Positions 25,626 to 35,011 of a DNA stretch of 64,000 bases are shown one piece after another. Position numbers and translations under genes: made by a program. The notes below the pieces were generated by a model, which saw nothing but the letters and a program-made list of their open reading frames with translations, searched no databases and was not told the origin of the DNA. Each line of letters starts with the position of its first letter. Positions within the stretch are counted from its first letter, which is position 1. Origin of the DNA: Muribaculaceae bacterium (GTDB taxonomy: Bacteria; Bacteroidota; Bacteroidia; Bacteroidales; Muribaculaceae); contig JAFVPD010000015.1 in the NCBI GenBank assembly GCA_017505535.1, positions 1 through 64,000 on the forward strand, in the 5' to 3' direction.

Positions 25626-26882
25626 TTAACGTCCTGAGTAAATAACGGTATAAGAGGTTAGGCGGTCATATCTGCTTCCCGGAATTCGGTGATAGACAGT
25701 AATGAGATATTGATTGATGGTTTGATAGAAGTCACCTTCAACAATAGAAGTTTTCCCTTTCAATGAGCCGGTAGGGACCATGAGATATTGATAATTATAG
25801 GCTCCTTGTTTGAGTAATAGGGTTTTCTCGTAGGTCGAAGTCGCATTATTATAAATCATTCGAGATTGAGGGTCAAAACGACGATGGGTAAATTCTCCGT
25901 CAAGAAAAATATCGGCATTGATGAGTTCGGGCATCTTGAGCGAGAAGTGAGTAACAATATAGTCGGCTTCAATATCTGAAAGATTTGAATTGTATTCTCT
26001 TATGGTGAAATGTCCGTGCTGAGTTTGGTCGTAGGTATAGGAGTCGGCATATCGAGGTTTGTCGGTCTCTAAAGTCATGTGGTAGAAAGGCTTAGCGTAT
26101 TCAATTTCGGCTACTCTCATTCCGGGATAAGAAGTAGATACGATTTCCATACGGCGATATTCGTTTCCGGCCTCAAAAATGAGATCTTTACGGTGTTCGT
26201 AATGAGCTACTTTTCCAGCCACTCTCAAAGGTTGGTTAATTGTGATTGCATTATCGCAACGATTATTTTGTGAAATGTTGAGCGAGAGGTCGTTGTAGAT
26301 GTCGCGAACATTGGTTTGTCGCGTGTCAACAGCGATGGATAGTTGTTGATGTCGATTGTTGTAGTCAATATCGGTGCGAGAAGTAACATCGCCCGAAACA
26401 GCCATTGAATTCTCACTTACCATGAATCGTGCTTGAAGAAGAATTTCTTCGGGATTGTCCTCGGGGAATACCTTTAGTAGATAGTTCCCAGAGATGGTAA
26501 ATCTTATTTGGTCGTTGGGAAGAGCTATGGAATAATGTACATAGTGGGTTGACGTCATCTGAGAGAATTCATATTGGTCAATATCGCCTTGATTGAATCC
26601 ATCGATGAATTCGGGATCAACGAGTCCCGATGGTTGCCAATTGCGGTCGCAATGAGTGAGAGTGTATCTCATGTAGCTGATGTCGTCGCTTATTTCATCA
26701 AACGATATGATGATGCGTTCATCGCTGTTTAATGTGATGATGGGTGGGGCATAATCATTGCCTTCAACTTTAACTTGTAGGGTGTGTATTGAAGGAGCAA
26801 AAATTCCGTTCATCGTATCATCAGATGCATAGCAATTGATGATTGAGAGTAATAGAGTTATGGCTAAAAATAGTCGTGTCAT
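25626..26882 (-). CDS. Type IX secretion plug-domain protein (DUF5103)
   Basis: Exported protein of 418 residues with a signal peptide (about 1-19). The sequence is mainly beta strands, with family features LYxL-like IHTLQVKVEGNDYAPPIITL, ISYMRYTLTHCDRNWQPSGL, EFIDGFNQGDIDQYEFS and LLKVFPEDNPEEILLQARFMV. This matches DUF5103, whose member Plug binds the open periplasmic face of the SprA translocon in the type IX secretion system. Other T9SS genes are not in the window. Its start overlaps the preceding gene by 4 bp (ATGA). Confidence 0.85.
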   Translation of the reverse strand: MTRLFLAITLLLSIINCYASDDTMNGIFAPSIHTLQVKVEGNDYAPPIITLNSDERIIISFDEISDDISYMRYTLTHCDRNWQPSGLVDPEFIDGFNQGDIDQYEFSQMTSTHYVHYSIALPNDQIRFTISGNYLLKVFPEDNPEEILLQARFMVSENSMAVSGDVTSRTDIDYNNRHQQLSIAVDTRQTNVRDIYNDLSLNISQNNRCDNAITINQPLRVAGKVAHYEHRKDLIFEAGNEYRRMEIVSTSYPGMRVAEIEYAKPFYHMTLETDKPRYADSYTYDQTQHGHFTIREYNSNLSDIEADYIVTHFSLKMPELINADIFLDGEFTHRRFDPQSRMIYNNATSTYEKTLLLKQGAYNYQYLMVPTGSLKGKTSIVEGDFYQTINQYLITVYHRIPGSRYDRLTSYTVIYSGR

Positions 26883-27283
26883 GAAGATTGTTGAAGTTGC
26901 TTGTCAATGATTGTTATGGCATCGGCAATAAGTTCAATGCATGGTTTGCGCCCCGGTTTCAATAATTCTCCACATATAATTGAGCTATTAATAGCTTTGA
27001 ACTCGTTTGAGATGGCTTGAACATTTTTGTAGATGGCTTGTTTGTCAGCGGGGGATTTGAACGCGATGAGTCCGTGTGTCATAACCATGCCTGAAACAGC
27101 TCCACACACTTGACGTTGTCCACCAACACCTCCTCCAAACCCTGCAGAGACTTTGGCTGCGGTTTCAGCGTCCATGCCATGAATATCATCAAATACCATA
27201 AACACACATTGCGAGCAGTTATATCCCGATTTGTGTAAGTCTCTTGCGCGATTAATGCGCTCTTCTAATGAGTATTTTACCAT
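26879..27283 (-). CDS. C_GCAxxG_C_C family redox-type protein
   Basis: Protein of 134 residues with the family-defining cysteine series: YNCSQCVF near residue 22, GGGVGGQRQVCGAVSGMVM (the GCAxxG core as CGAVSG) and later ICGEL and RKPCIEL. The family is thought to be redox-active or metal-binding and often sits near electron-transfer genes. It overlaps ung upstream by 7 bp and the plug-domain gene downstream by 4 bp. Confidence 0.85.
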   Translation of the reverse strand: MVKYSLEERINRARDLHKSGYNCSQCVFMVFDDIHGMDAETAAKVSAGFGGGVGGQRQVCGAVSGMVMTHGLIAFKSPADKQAIYKNVQAISNEFKAINSSIICGELLKPGRKPCIELIADAITIIDKQLQQSS

Positions 27284-27945
27284 GTGATAGGTTCTTTTTT
27301 ATGAAGAGTTAGATATTCGTTTGCTTTGGAAAAATGCTTATTGCCAAAGAATCCTCGATAAGCACTTAATGGCGAAGGGTGTGGCGATGTGAGGACTAAA
27401 TGTCGATTGCGGTCAATGAAAGCACCTTTTTTGATTGCATAAGACCCCCACAACATAAATACAAGATTTTCTCTATCATTGGCGAGTCGCATAATTACCT
27501 CATCGGTAAATTCTTCCCACCCTTTGCCTTGATGAGATGCAGCTTTATGGGCTTCGACGGTGAGTGTTGCATTCAGCAAAAGGACACCCTGCTCAGCCCA
27601 ACGGCTGAGGTCGCCATTTTCAGGCATATCAGTGCCAATATCGGATTTAATCTCTTTGAAAATGTTTATGAGAGAAGGGGGCATTGGTATTCCCGGCTCT
27701 ACTGAAAAACAGAGCCCATTGGCTTGCCCTACATCATGATATGGGTCTTGTCCCAAAATAACAACCTTGACTTGGTCAAATGGACAAGCGTCAAAAGCGG
27801 CAAAAATTTTTGCTGCCGGAGGGAATATCGTTTTAGAGCGATATTCTTGTCTGACGAAGTCGGTAAGTTTCACAAAGTAATCCTTATCCCATTCTTCGGC
27901 AAGGCATTGCTTCCACGAAGATTCAATCTTTACGTTCATTGGCAA
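27277..27945 (-). CDS. ung: Uracil-DNA glycosylase, family 1
   Basis: DNA repair enzyme of 222 residues that excises uracil from DNA. The catalytic water-activating loop GQDPYHDVGQANGLCFSV is at 65-82, LLLNATLTVE follows, and the minor-groove loop HPSPLSAYRGFFG lies near the C-terminus. The length and motif order are standard. It is the first gene of a minus-strand run that continues to 25008. Confidence 0.97.
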   Translation of the reverse strand: MPMNVKIESSWKQCLAEEWDKDYFVKLTDFVRQEYRSKTIFPPAAKIFAAFDACPFDQVKVVILGQDPYHDVGQANGLCFSVEPGIPMPPSLINIFKEIKSDIGTDMPENGDLSRWAEQGVLLLNATLTVEAHKAASHQGKGWEEFTDEVIMRLANDRENLVFMLWGSYAIKKGAFIDRNRHLVLTSPHPSPLSAYRGFFGNKHFSKANEYLTLHKKEPITW

Positions 27946-27963
27946 TTGGCTGAAGTGATATTA

Positions 27964-27995
27964 TTTGCAAAACTACAAAAAAACGACTAATTTTG
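27964..27995 (+). promoter_or_regulatory. Promoter of tRNA-Arg(CCG)
   Basis: TTTG at 27964-27967, a 20-bp spacer and TAATTTTG at 27988-27995, 26 bp before the tRNA. Confidence 0.6.
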
Positions 27996-28021
27996 CATAT
28001 GAAAAAACATTAATATCGCAT

Positions 28022-28093
28022 GCGCTCGTAGTTCAATGGATAGAATATTGGATTCCGGTTCCAACGATTGGGGTTCGACTCCCCACGAGCGTA
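28022..28093 (+). tRNA. tRNA-Arg (CCG)
   Basis: Cloverleaf of 72 nt: acceptor GCGCTCG/CGAGCGT (G1·U72), D arm GTTC...GAAT, anticodon arm TTGGA-TTCCGGT-TCCAA with anticodon CCG, T arm TGGGG-TTCGACT-CCCCA. CCA is not encoded. Confidence 0.93.
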
Positions 28094-28110
28094 CGAGTTA
28101 AATCGGGAAT

Positions 28111-28140
28111 AACGAGCTATCTGTTGGCTCGTTTTTTTTA
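28111..28140 (+). terminator. Terminator of tRNA-Arg(CCG)
   Basis: AACGAGC (28111-28117) pairs with GCTCGTT (28127-28133), followed by eight T. The T-run reaches into the stop end of the convergent nuclease gene at 28138. Confidence 0.85.
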
Positions 28141-28986
28141 TCTCTTTTTGGGTTTCAATGTACTCCATTTGTGGAATCGGCATTGCGATTCTACTTGCGA
28201 TTCAATGGAGTCGGGAAGAGATGCGAAGAAATCATGTCCGGTTACAGCTTCGATACTATCAATTGTAACTGCAGAGGCTTGCATGCCCCCTGGAACTTTT
28301 GCGTTTGGCATAATGAACCCGATGCCACGAGGAGGGTTGGCGTAGGGTGAAAGTATTACTTTGAAGAACCGTTTAGGTACTGCAACACGAGAGTCACCGA
28401 GGTATTCTTTGAATTTGTCGGAAACGATAGGTCCGCATACAATAAATATAGAGCTATCGGCTTGGGCCCAAATGCGACATTTTTCTTCAAGGCGTTTCCA
28501 TGCTCCGGTGTTTAGGCTCTTGGCTTGAGGACATATATTGGTCATATAAAATGTTTCCTTCATAGCCGTTTTATCCCATTTAGCATCAGCTGCGGGAATC
28601 ATGTGTCCACGATCGTAGCCTGAGTAGGAGTAATCCCAATCATCGGCACACCCGGGAACCGATTCGTCGCAGAAGAATTTTTTTTCACGAGGTACTTGTC
28701 CGTTGGTTTCTTCTCCGGTGAGCTCCCATGATACCCAATTGGGAATGTGAAGCTTGGGATTGAACGATATTGTCATCGCCTTATAATTAACGATATGTTC
28801 ATTGGTCTTAGGTGCAGTTATGACTGATGAGAGTTCGTTAAATCGTTGACTATTTGCTGAATTTTCGCATTGATTCAATGCTTTGGTAGAGATGAAAGCG
28901 ATAGAAGCAATAATGCAAAGAATAATGATTGCTTTTGAAGGCATCTTGTGGGTTGTTGAGGTTGATTTTTTACGACGTTTTGCCAT
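28138..28986 (-). CDS. DNA/RNA non-specific endonuclease (NUC1 family)
   Basis: Protein of 282 residues. A basic N-terminus (KRRKKSTS) precedes one membrane/signal segment (about 19-34), so the enzyme is anchored at or exported beyond the inner membrane. The beta-beta-alpha-metal active site is YDRGHMIPAADAKWD (DRGH at 125-128), followed by the metal-binding asparagine in ETFYMTNICPQ. It degrades nucleic acids without sequence preference, probably for nutrient scavenging (inference). It lies 55 bp downstream of hydF on the same strand. Confidence 0.93.
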   Translation of the reverse strand: MAKRRKKSTSTTHKMPSKAIIILCIIASIAFISTKALNQCENSANSQRFNELSSVITAPKTNEHIVNYKAMTISFNPKLHIPNWVSWELTGEETNGQVPREKKFFCDESVPGCADDWDYSYSGYDRGHMIPAADAKWDKTAMKETFYMTNICPQAKSLNTGAWKRLEEKCRIWAQADSSIFIVCGPIVSDKFKEYLGDSRVAVPKRFFKVILSPYANPPRGIGFIMPNAKVPGGMQASAVTIDSIEAVTGHDFFASLPDSIESQVESQCRFHKWSTLKPKKR

Positions 28987-29041
28987 TTGTGTGAGGTTTA
29001 ATGAATAAGAAAAAATATGGGTTTAATGAAAATTAAGGTAC

Positions 29042-30223
29042 TCAATAGCTGATAGCCGGCAATATGCCTGTAAGAGCAGCAATTGCGATGCCATAGTTTG
29101 TGATTGGAACGTTTTGTTTTTGAGCCTGGGAGATGCGTGATATAACATGTTGTCGATTAAACATGCAAGCACCGCAGTGTATAATCAAATCGTAGGGTGA
29201 TAAATCTTCGGGAAAGTCATTGCCTCCTACAATGTCAATTTTAATTTCATTGCCCAGGTGTTTTCGTAGCAGACGTGGCAATTTAACTCGTCCGATATCT
29301 TCATTTTGAGGAATGTGGCTACATGCTTCGGCGATGAGAATATGAGCTGAGTTATTGAGCGAGAGAAGATGTTGTGCTCCAGCAATAAAAGTATCAATAT
29401 CTCCTTTATATCGAGCAAAAAGCACTGAAAACGATGTGAGAAGTGATTTTTCGGGCTTAAGATGATGGACCGAAGAAAAGACTTGTGAATCGGTGATGAT
29501 GAGTTGAGGAGGGTTGACAAGTTGCGAGAGTGTTTGTTCTAAGTTTTGAGGAGTACAACACATCACGTTGCACCCTCTATCCAATAGCTCTCGCAGGGTC
29601 TCAACCTGAGGCTTGATGAGTCTCCCTTTTGGTGCTTGAGCGTCTTGTGGCATAACGAGCAGAACAGTGTCGCCATCGTTACATAGCCCCTGAGTGATGA
29701 GTCGAGAATCATTATTGGCAAAAGCTGATAGCGATTTAATCAAGTCATCGATGCCTTCACCGGTTTTAGCACTGACAATTACGGGAGTGGAATGCGTTAA
29801 ATTGGCAACGCTTTGAGAGAGTTGTTTAATGTTGTCAATGCAATCTCCTTTAGAAATAGCTGGAATTGTAGGTATGCCTTTGCTTTTGATTTGAGCATAT
29901 AGGTGCGCATCGGTTTCAATGTTATTGTCGGAAAACAATACAACAGCGATGTCGGCTTTGTTTAAAATTTTAAAAGTGCGATCAATGCGTTGTTGACCAA
30001 GAGAGGAAATGTCATCAAGCCCCGGAGTATCAATTAAAACAACTGCTCCCAGATTGGGAAGTTCAACGGCTTTAATGACGGGGTCGGTGGTTGTTCCGGA
30101 AATATCAGACACGATTGACACTTGTTGCCGGCAAATGCAGTTTATGAGCGAAGATTTTCCGCTATTGCAACGGCCCAAGAATGCGATATGTTGTCGTTCA
30201 GATGTTGGAATTTGATGTGCCAT
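29042..30223 (-). CDS. hydF: [FeFe]-hydrogenase maturation GTPase HydF
   Basis: Scaffold GTPase of 393 residues on which the 2Fe subcluster is assembled before transfer to the hydrogenase. The GTPase domain has GRCNSGKSSLIN (P-loop, from residue 16), SGTTTDPV, IDTPGLDD and ISKGD. The C-terminal cluster-binding domain shows EACSHIPQ and IIHCGACMFNR, giving the CxH...HCxxC ligand set. It is the last maturation gene in the order hydA-hydE-hydG-hydF, 11 bp after hydG. Confidence 0.95.
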   Translation of the reverse strand: MAHQIPTSERQHIAFLGRCNSGKSSLINCICRQQVSIVSDISGTTTDPVIKAVELPNLGAVVLIDTPGLDDISSLGQQRIDRTFKILNKADIAVVLFSDNNIETDAHLYAQIKSKGIPTIPAISKGDCIDNIKQLSQSVANLTHSTPVIVSAKTGEGIDDLIKSLSAFANNDSRLITQGLCNDGDTVLLVMPQDAQAPKGRLIKPQVETLRELLDRGCNVMCCTPQNLEQTLSQLVNPPQLIITDSQVFSSVHHLKPEKSLLTSFSVLFARYKGDIDTFIAGAQHLLSLNNSAHILIAEACSHIPQNEDIGRVKLPRLLRKHLGNEIKIDIVGGNDFPEDLSPYDLIIHCGACMFNRQHVISRISQAQKQNVPITNYGIAIAALTGILPAISY

Positions 30224-30234
30224 AGAAAGTTTTG

Positions 30235-31665
30235 TTAGAACCGGAAGTCACGGAGACCTGATTTAATTTCGTTGAGGCGCTTAATGGTGAGTTCTCTTAC
30301 TTTTTGCGAAGGTATTGAGGCTATTTCTCGCTCAATGATGTTATCGGCTGCGGCACGAGTGTCGGCCGATGCATAATCTTCAAGATATTCTTGAAGAGTC
30401 ATTAACGCATTTGGGGCGCAACAGTTGCCAATTTGCCCTGATTTTGCAAGCGCCATGAATCGGTCGCCGGTGCGTCCTTCGCGATAACAAGCAGTGCAGA
30501 AACTTGGAATATAGCCGAGACGTAGCAGCCAATTGACTATTTCATCGAGAGAGCGTTCATCGTTAATGTCAAATTGAGCTGATTGAGTAACATCAATAGA
30601 GCTTTGTTGAGAGTATCCTCCGACGGTGGTGCGAGAAGCTCCGCTTAGTTGAGAAATTCCCACATCAAGCGACAGCTCGCGACATTGTTGCGATTCGCGG
30701 GTTGAAACAATCATTCCGGTGTAGGGAACGGCTATTCGCAATATTGCCACAATGTGTTGGAAAACGTCATCGGTCACTGCATTTGGGAAGTCGAGAGGAT
30801 TGATGTCGTCGGCCGGGCGTATGCGAGGGACACTAATCGTGTGAGGACCAACTCCAAATCGAGCTTCAAGATGCTCGGCATGCATGAGCATAGCCACGAG
30901 GTCATATCTATAATCGTACAAGCCAAACAAAACGCCGATTCCTACGTCATCAATGCCCCCTTCCATGGCTCTATCCATCGCCTCGGTGTGATAGGCCCAA
31001 TCGCTTTTGGGCCCGGAGGGGTGTAGCGATTGATAGGTGGTTTTGTGGTAGGTTTCTTGGAAAAGAATGTAGGTCCCAATTGCTGCCTGATGCAATAGAC
31101 GGTAGTTTTCAACCGATGTGGCTGCAATGTTGACGTTTATGCGTCTGATGGCTCCATTGCGATGCTTGGTTGAATATATAGTATCGATTGATTGAAGAAT
31201 GTAATCGATTGGAGTGATTGTTGGGTGCTCTCCTGTTTCAAGAGCCAATCGCTTGTGCCCCATATCTTGCAACGCAATGACCTCTTGGCGAATTTCCTCT
31301 TGAGATAATTTGCGTCGAGGAATTGTTTTGTTTTTTGCGTGATAGGGACAATACACGCAACCATTAATGCAATGATTGGATAGATATAGAGGTGCAAATA
31401 ACACAATGCGATTTCCATAAATGCGTTGCTTGATTTGCCGTGCAATGTCAAATGTTCGCTTCTTGATGTCCTCGGAAGTGCAATGTAAAAGCAAAGCAGC
31501 CTCTCTGTGAGACAACCCTTTGCCTAATGCCGCCTTATCAAGTATTTCATTGGCCAAAGCGAAGTCGTTGCATTTGGATTGGGCATATGATAGAGTCTCG
31601 CATATTTCGTGGTCGTTTATAAATTCCGACGCAATAGGAGAAGATGGATTATAGGTTGTTGTCAT
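30235..31665 (-). CDS. hydG: Radical SAM tyrosine lyase HydG
   Basis: Makes the CO and CN ligands of the H-cluster from tyrosine. The radical SAM motif is CINGCVYCPYHAKNK (CX3CX2C). The HydG-specific C-terminal cluster motif is FCTACYREGRTGDRFM with a following NCCAPNA. I start at the inner ATG 31665 (MTTTYNPSSPIASEF), which fits family alignments better than the upstream ATG at 31692. It gives 476 residues and a 17-bp overlap with the hydE stop. Confidence 0.94.
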   Translation of the reverse strand: MTTTYNPSSPIASEFINDHEICETLSYAQSKCNDFALANEILDKAALGKGLSHREAALLLHCTSEDIKKRTFDIARQIKQRIYGNRIVLFAPLYLSNHCINGCVYCPYHAKNKTIPRRKLSQEEIRQEVIALQDMGHKRLALETGEHPTITPIDYILQSIDTIYSTKHRNGAIRRINVNIAATSVENYRLLHQAAIGTYILFQETYHKTTYQSLHPSGPKSDWAYHTEAMDRAMEGGIDDVGIGVLFGLYDYRYDLVAMLMHAEHLEARFGVGPHTISVPRIRPADDINPLDFPNAVTDDVFQHIVAILRIAVPYTGMIVSTRESQQCRELSLDVGISQLSGASRTTVGGYSQQSSIDVTQSAQFDINDERSLDEIVNWLLRLGYIPSFCTACYREGRTGDRFMALAKSGQIGNCCAPNALMTLQEYLEDYASADTRAAADNIIEREIASIPSQKVRELTIKRLNEIKSGLRDFRF

Positions 31666-32710
31666 TGCATGAAAAATTTTTATGGTCGCCACGGGAGTAA
31701 TTAATATGATAGCCTATTGAGTGAAGTTCGTTATCAAGCAGTTGTAGTTCATCGGCCGATTGCGATGCCTTGTAGGCTTTATTGTCGTAGATGTTATACA
31801 GGGCTCTTACATTCTGAGGCGAGAGGTTTGGCATAATAACGTTTGCACCGGAGAGAATACCTTGCAGGTGTCCATCGGGTGAGAGCGTTGACAGAGCAGT
31901 CGTAGCCGGAATGAGAGCATCGGGAAACATGAGGCGAGTTATTGCCAATATCGTTAACGTGAGTTTTAACGAGCCGTTGTTGTGTTCCTTTAGCGGAGTG
32001 TCGTGGTGAGTGATGAATGGCCCTATCCCTATCATGTGAGGCTTTAATTGTTTCATAAGCATCAAGTCCTCAACAAGTGATTGAGTTGTTTGTCCCGGAA
32101 CACCAATCATCATGCCCATGCCTGTTTGGTAGCCTATGTTAAGAAGGCTTTTGATACAATTGATGCGGTTGTTCAGAGACATCTCTTTAGGGTGAATTTG
32201 TGCATATAGCGAAGATTGTGCTGCTTCGTGTCGAAGTAAATATCGGGAAGCGCCGGCCTCAAAAAGCCGTTGATAGGATTCGTGGCTTCGCTCTCCCAAT
32301 GAAAGAGTGATAGCTGTATCGGGATAAGATGAGCGTATAAGAGACACAAGCTCGCAGAGGTTGTCGTCGGATAGGAACGGGTCTTCTCCCGATTGCAATA
32401 CAAAAGTGCGTAATCCCATCGCATAGCCATGTTTGCAACATTGCAAAATCTCATCGTTAGAGAGTCGATAACGCGATAGATGAGTGTTATCACGACGTAG
32501 TCCACAATATAGGCAATTGTTGCGACAATGGCTTGAGATTTCAATGAGTCCCCTCACGAAAATGCCTTTACCCCATTGCGCAACCGATGTCTCAACGGCA
32601 AGTTGTTGTAGAAGGGTCAAGGTGTGGTCGTTGCATGAATCAATGAGCCGATATAGAGATTCGGCATCAAGGGAGTGATTGATGGCAAGTTCCTTTACCG
32701 ACCCGTCCAT
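31649..32710 (-). CDS. hydE: Radical SAM maturase HydE
   Basis: Radical SAM enzyme of 353 residues that acts on a cysteine-derived iron complex to help build the dithiomethylamine bridge of the H-cluster. The cluster motif is SSHCRNNCLYCGLRRDN (CX3CX2C). Family features include LQSGEDPFLSDD, GVPGQTTQSLVEDLM, GIGPFITHHDTPL and PATTALSTLSPDG. It starts 12 bp after the hydrogenase stop and its end overlaps hydG. Confidence 0.94.
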   Translation of the reverse strand: MDGSVKELAINHSLDAESLYRLIDSCNDHTLTLLQQLAVETSVAQWGKGIFVRGLIEISSHCRNNCLYCGLRRDNTHLSRYRLSNDEILQCCKHGYAMGLRTFVLQSGEDPFLSDDNLCELVSLIRSSYPDTAITLSLGERSHESYQRLFEAGASRYLLRHEAAQSSLYAQIHPKEMSLNNRINCIKSLLNIGYQTGMGMMIGVPGQTTQSLVEDLMLMKQLKPHMIGIGPFITHHDTPLKEHNNGSLKLTLTILAITRLMFPDALIPATTALSTLSPDGHLQGILSGANVIMPNLSPQNVRALYNIYDNKAYKASQSADELQLLDNELHSIGYHINYSRGDHKNFSCNDNNL

Positions 32711-32722
32711 GATGTACTACTA

Positions 32723-34159
32723 TTATCGCTTAGCCAATTCGTCGCTAAATGTTTTGCGTCCTGTTTCGTAAGGAGTGTGAATGCTTGGCCCTGAAATACA
32801 ACCACCATCACAAGCCATGACTTCAATAAATTGAGCAGGTGATTTGCCTGTTTTGCCATAAGCTCTAAGCAGATTGACATTTTTCTTGTCGAGAGGCGAA
32901 AGTTGAAGGCTTGAGAAATCAAAACCACCATTAACATGTTTGAGAACAGCAGCTGTGACACCTCCATTTTGGGCAAATCCGTAGGCTGTGCCTATCGTCG
33001 CCGGCAATTGATAGACATGTTCATTGTCCATTGAAATGTTCATGCCCTCAAATACACTTTGCATTTCTTCGAAAGTCATAACATAGTCAACCAAGTCATC
33101 TTTTCGCGCTTCTTTGCGTTTGGCAATACAAGGACCTACAAACACGATTTTTGCGTCAGGATATTTCTCGCGAGCAATTTGTGCAGTGTAGTACATTGGT
33201 GAACGGGTTGAAGAGATGTATTTCTTGAGTTCGGGAGCATGTTTCTCAGCCATTTCAATATAGGCCGGGCAACAAGATGTGGTCATGAATGGTTGACCTT
33301 CATCGAGTTTTTCTTTAAGCTCTTCGCTCTCTTTTTCGGTAGTAATAACAGCCCCTTGGGCAACTTCGATGACGTCGGTAAATCCGATTTGCTTTATAGC
33401 GCTATATACTTGTTCGGCAGGGACTTTATATTGCGATAGAATAGCCGGAGCTACCATTGCGATAACCTTTTTGCCCTGCTTGATTGATTGAAGAATGTCA
33501 AAAATTTGAGAAATTTCAAAGATGGCACCAAAAGGACAACTATTTAAACATTTGCCACAGAAAATACATTTGCTTTCATCGATGTGCTCGATGCCAAATT
33601 CATCTTTGGTGATGGCACCAACGGGACATGCTTCCTCGCAAGGAATGGGAATGTGCACGATAGCATGGTAGGGGCAACTATTGAAACATTTGCCACAACT
33701 GATACACTTTGACTTGTTGATGCGGCCTTGGCTCGTTTCTGAATCAAACTCAATGGCGTCTTTAGGGCAATTGGTCGAACATGCACGAGCAACACACCCA
33801 CGGCACAAGTTAGTGATTTGATAATTGGTGCGAACACATGACGAGCAAGCTTCGTCAACAACACACATGATATTGTCTTTGGGCTTGGTGCGATTTAATG
33901 CTTTATGGGCATATTCCGACAATGGAGTCAATTCATCTTCTTCGTCGCTCATATCAAACCCCATAAGCGGCAAAGCTTTGTATTTCCAAACGGCGCGTTC
34001 CTTGTGTACGCAACATCTACCCATTACATCGGAGCGTCGAGGGCTCAATTCAATGGGTAAACGATCTATCTTTTCTTCTAATTTATCTTCGTTCCAAAGT
34101 TGAATAAGGCGCGTCAACAATCGTTGGCGCACAATCATTACGTTGTTCTTAATTGCCAT
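32723..34159 (-). CDS. Monomeric [FeFe]-hydrogenase, group B-like
   Basis: Catalytic subunit of 478 residues for H2 production or uptake. The N-terminal 95 residues are unique. Next is a cysteine-rich stretch (CSSCVRTNYQITNLCRGC, 105-122) and two [4Fe-4S] ferredoxin motifs (CISCGKCFNSC at 152-162 and CIFCGKCLNSC at 198-208). The H-cluster domain has L1 as TSCCPAY (294-300, where group A enzymes have TSCCPxW), L2 as PCIAKRKEA (343-351) and L3 as ACDGGCISGP (449-458). These variants fit group B enzymes of anaerobes. It heads the hydEGF operon, so the whole maturation set is present. Electrons probably come from ferredoxin (inference). Confidence 0.93.
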   Translation of the reverse strand: MAIKNNVMIVRQRLLTRLIQLWNEDKLEEKIDRLPIELSPRRSDVMGRCCVHKERAVWKYKALPLMGFDMSDEEDELTPLSEYAHKALNRTKPKDNIMCVVDEACSSCVRTNYQITNLCRGCVARACSTNCPKDAIEFDSETSQGRINKSKCISCGKCFNSCPYHAIVHIPIPCEEACPVGAITKDEFGIEHIDESKCIFCGKCLNSCPFGAIFEISQIFDILQSIKQGKKVIAMVAPAILSQYKVPAEQVYSAIKQIGFTDVIEVAQGAVITTEKESEELKEKLDEGQPFMTTSCCPAYIEMAEKHAPELKKYISSTRSPMYYTAQIAREKYPDAKIVFVGPCIAKRKEARKDDLVDYVMTFEEMQSVFEGMNISMDNEHVYQLPATIGTAYGFAQNGGVTAAVLKHVNGGFDFSSLQLSPLDKKNVNLLRAYGKTGKSPAQFIEVMACDGGCISGPSIHTPYETGRKTFSDELAKR

Positions 34160-34462
34160 AATCGGAGGTTTTAAAATGCAAAATTAATTCTTTTATACCA
34201 TATAATGGGCACAAACAGCCATTTTTTAATTTGCATAAGACATGCCATCGCATTGTGTAGAGTCCAACAGCAAATGCAAACTAGAACTAATATTGCATTT
34301 GTCGTTGGACTTTACTCCCATAATTAATATCTTCGTTATAAGATGTTTTTGGGTAAATTTAGCTATAAAAAGTGAGATATCACTTACATTAGAACAAATA
34401 CTTTTATTAGTCATTAAGATAAATTCTGTGTACACAGGCAAAAACGTCAGAGAATAATTACA
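34160..34462. other. Intergenic region with a long hairpin
   Basis: About 300 bp between the hydrogenase operon and the M48 module, with no convincing gene. It contains an inverted repeat with 23-nt arms (34257-34279 and 34293-34315), three mismatches and a 13-nt loop. A possible -7 box for the hydrogenase operon (TAATTTTG on the minus strand, 34186-34179) has no well-spaced -33 element. Confidence 0.55.
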
Positions 34463-35011
34463 TCATTCCTCATAATCAAATCCCTCTCGCTCGGCAACAG
34501 ATTGCAGAGTTTCCAAGACCCATCTTACTTCAACGTTGTTAGAATTAGATGAAATCTGGGTAGCCGCAGGAGTGAAATAGTAGTCAGGGATATCTTTGAC
34601 AAGTATAACTGTATTCGGTTCGATTATTATAGGTTCTTCAACGCTAACGGAACTAGCTTTATTAGCAGGACCATAATATTCTGGATAAAATACAAGGGTT
34701 TCGTCTGAGAAGTTTGCTAAATACTTATTGCACAGTGAGAGACGAGCAGATTGTCCGCTTGGTAATTTAATGGATGATATTAATGATTTTGTATCATGTG
34801 ATAGCCGGCCGTTGACGTTGGAAACTATAATTACGTCTGGGAGTATTAATTGTAGTATAATGAATATGACAATTGCTATTGGGTACATAAGACCACACCC
34901 AAGTCCAACTTTAGCGTCATTGCCACGTTTAACTATCAAGCCTGCAATTAGACCAATGATTGCAGCTATCAGAACTGCGATGAGCAGTTTACCCATAATT
35001 GTTATTTCCAT
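34463..35011 (-). CDS. Hypothetical membrane protein of the M48 module
   Basis: Protein of 182 residues. Two N-terminal transmembrane helices (about 8-26 and 38-58), separated by KRGNDAKVGLGCG, precede a soluble domain with many beta strands (IIEPNTVILVKDIPDYYFTP). I do not recognise a family. The chosen start overlaps the upstream gene by 10 bp; a second ATG 15 bp later is possible. It is the last gene of a three-gene minus-strand operon. Confidence 0.7.
   Translation of the reverse strand: MEITIMGKLLIAVLIAAIIGLIAGLIVKRGNDAKVGLGCGLMYPIAIVIFIILQLILPDVIIVSNVNGRLSHDTKSLISSIKLPSGQSARLSLCNKYLANFSDETLVFYPEYYGPANKASSVSVEEPIIIEPNTVILVKDIPDYYFTPAATQISSNSNNVEVRWVLETLQSVAEREGFDYEE

Noticed and set aside
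34226..34457. Overlapping 71-residue ORFs on both strands
   Set aside because: They cross the long hairpin, have no recognisable motifs, and mirror each other, as random frames do.
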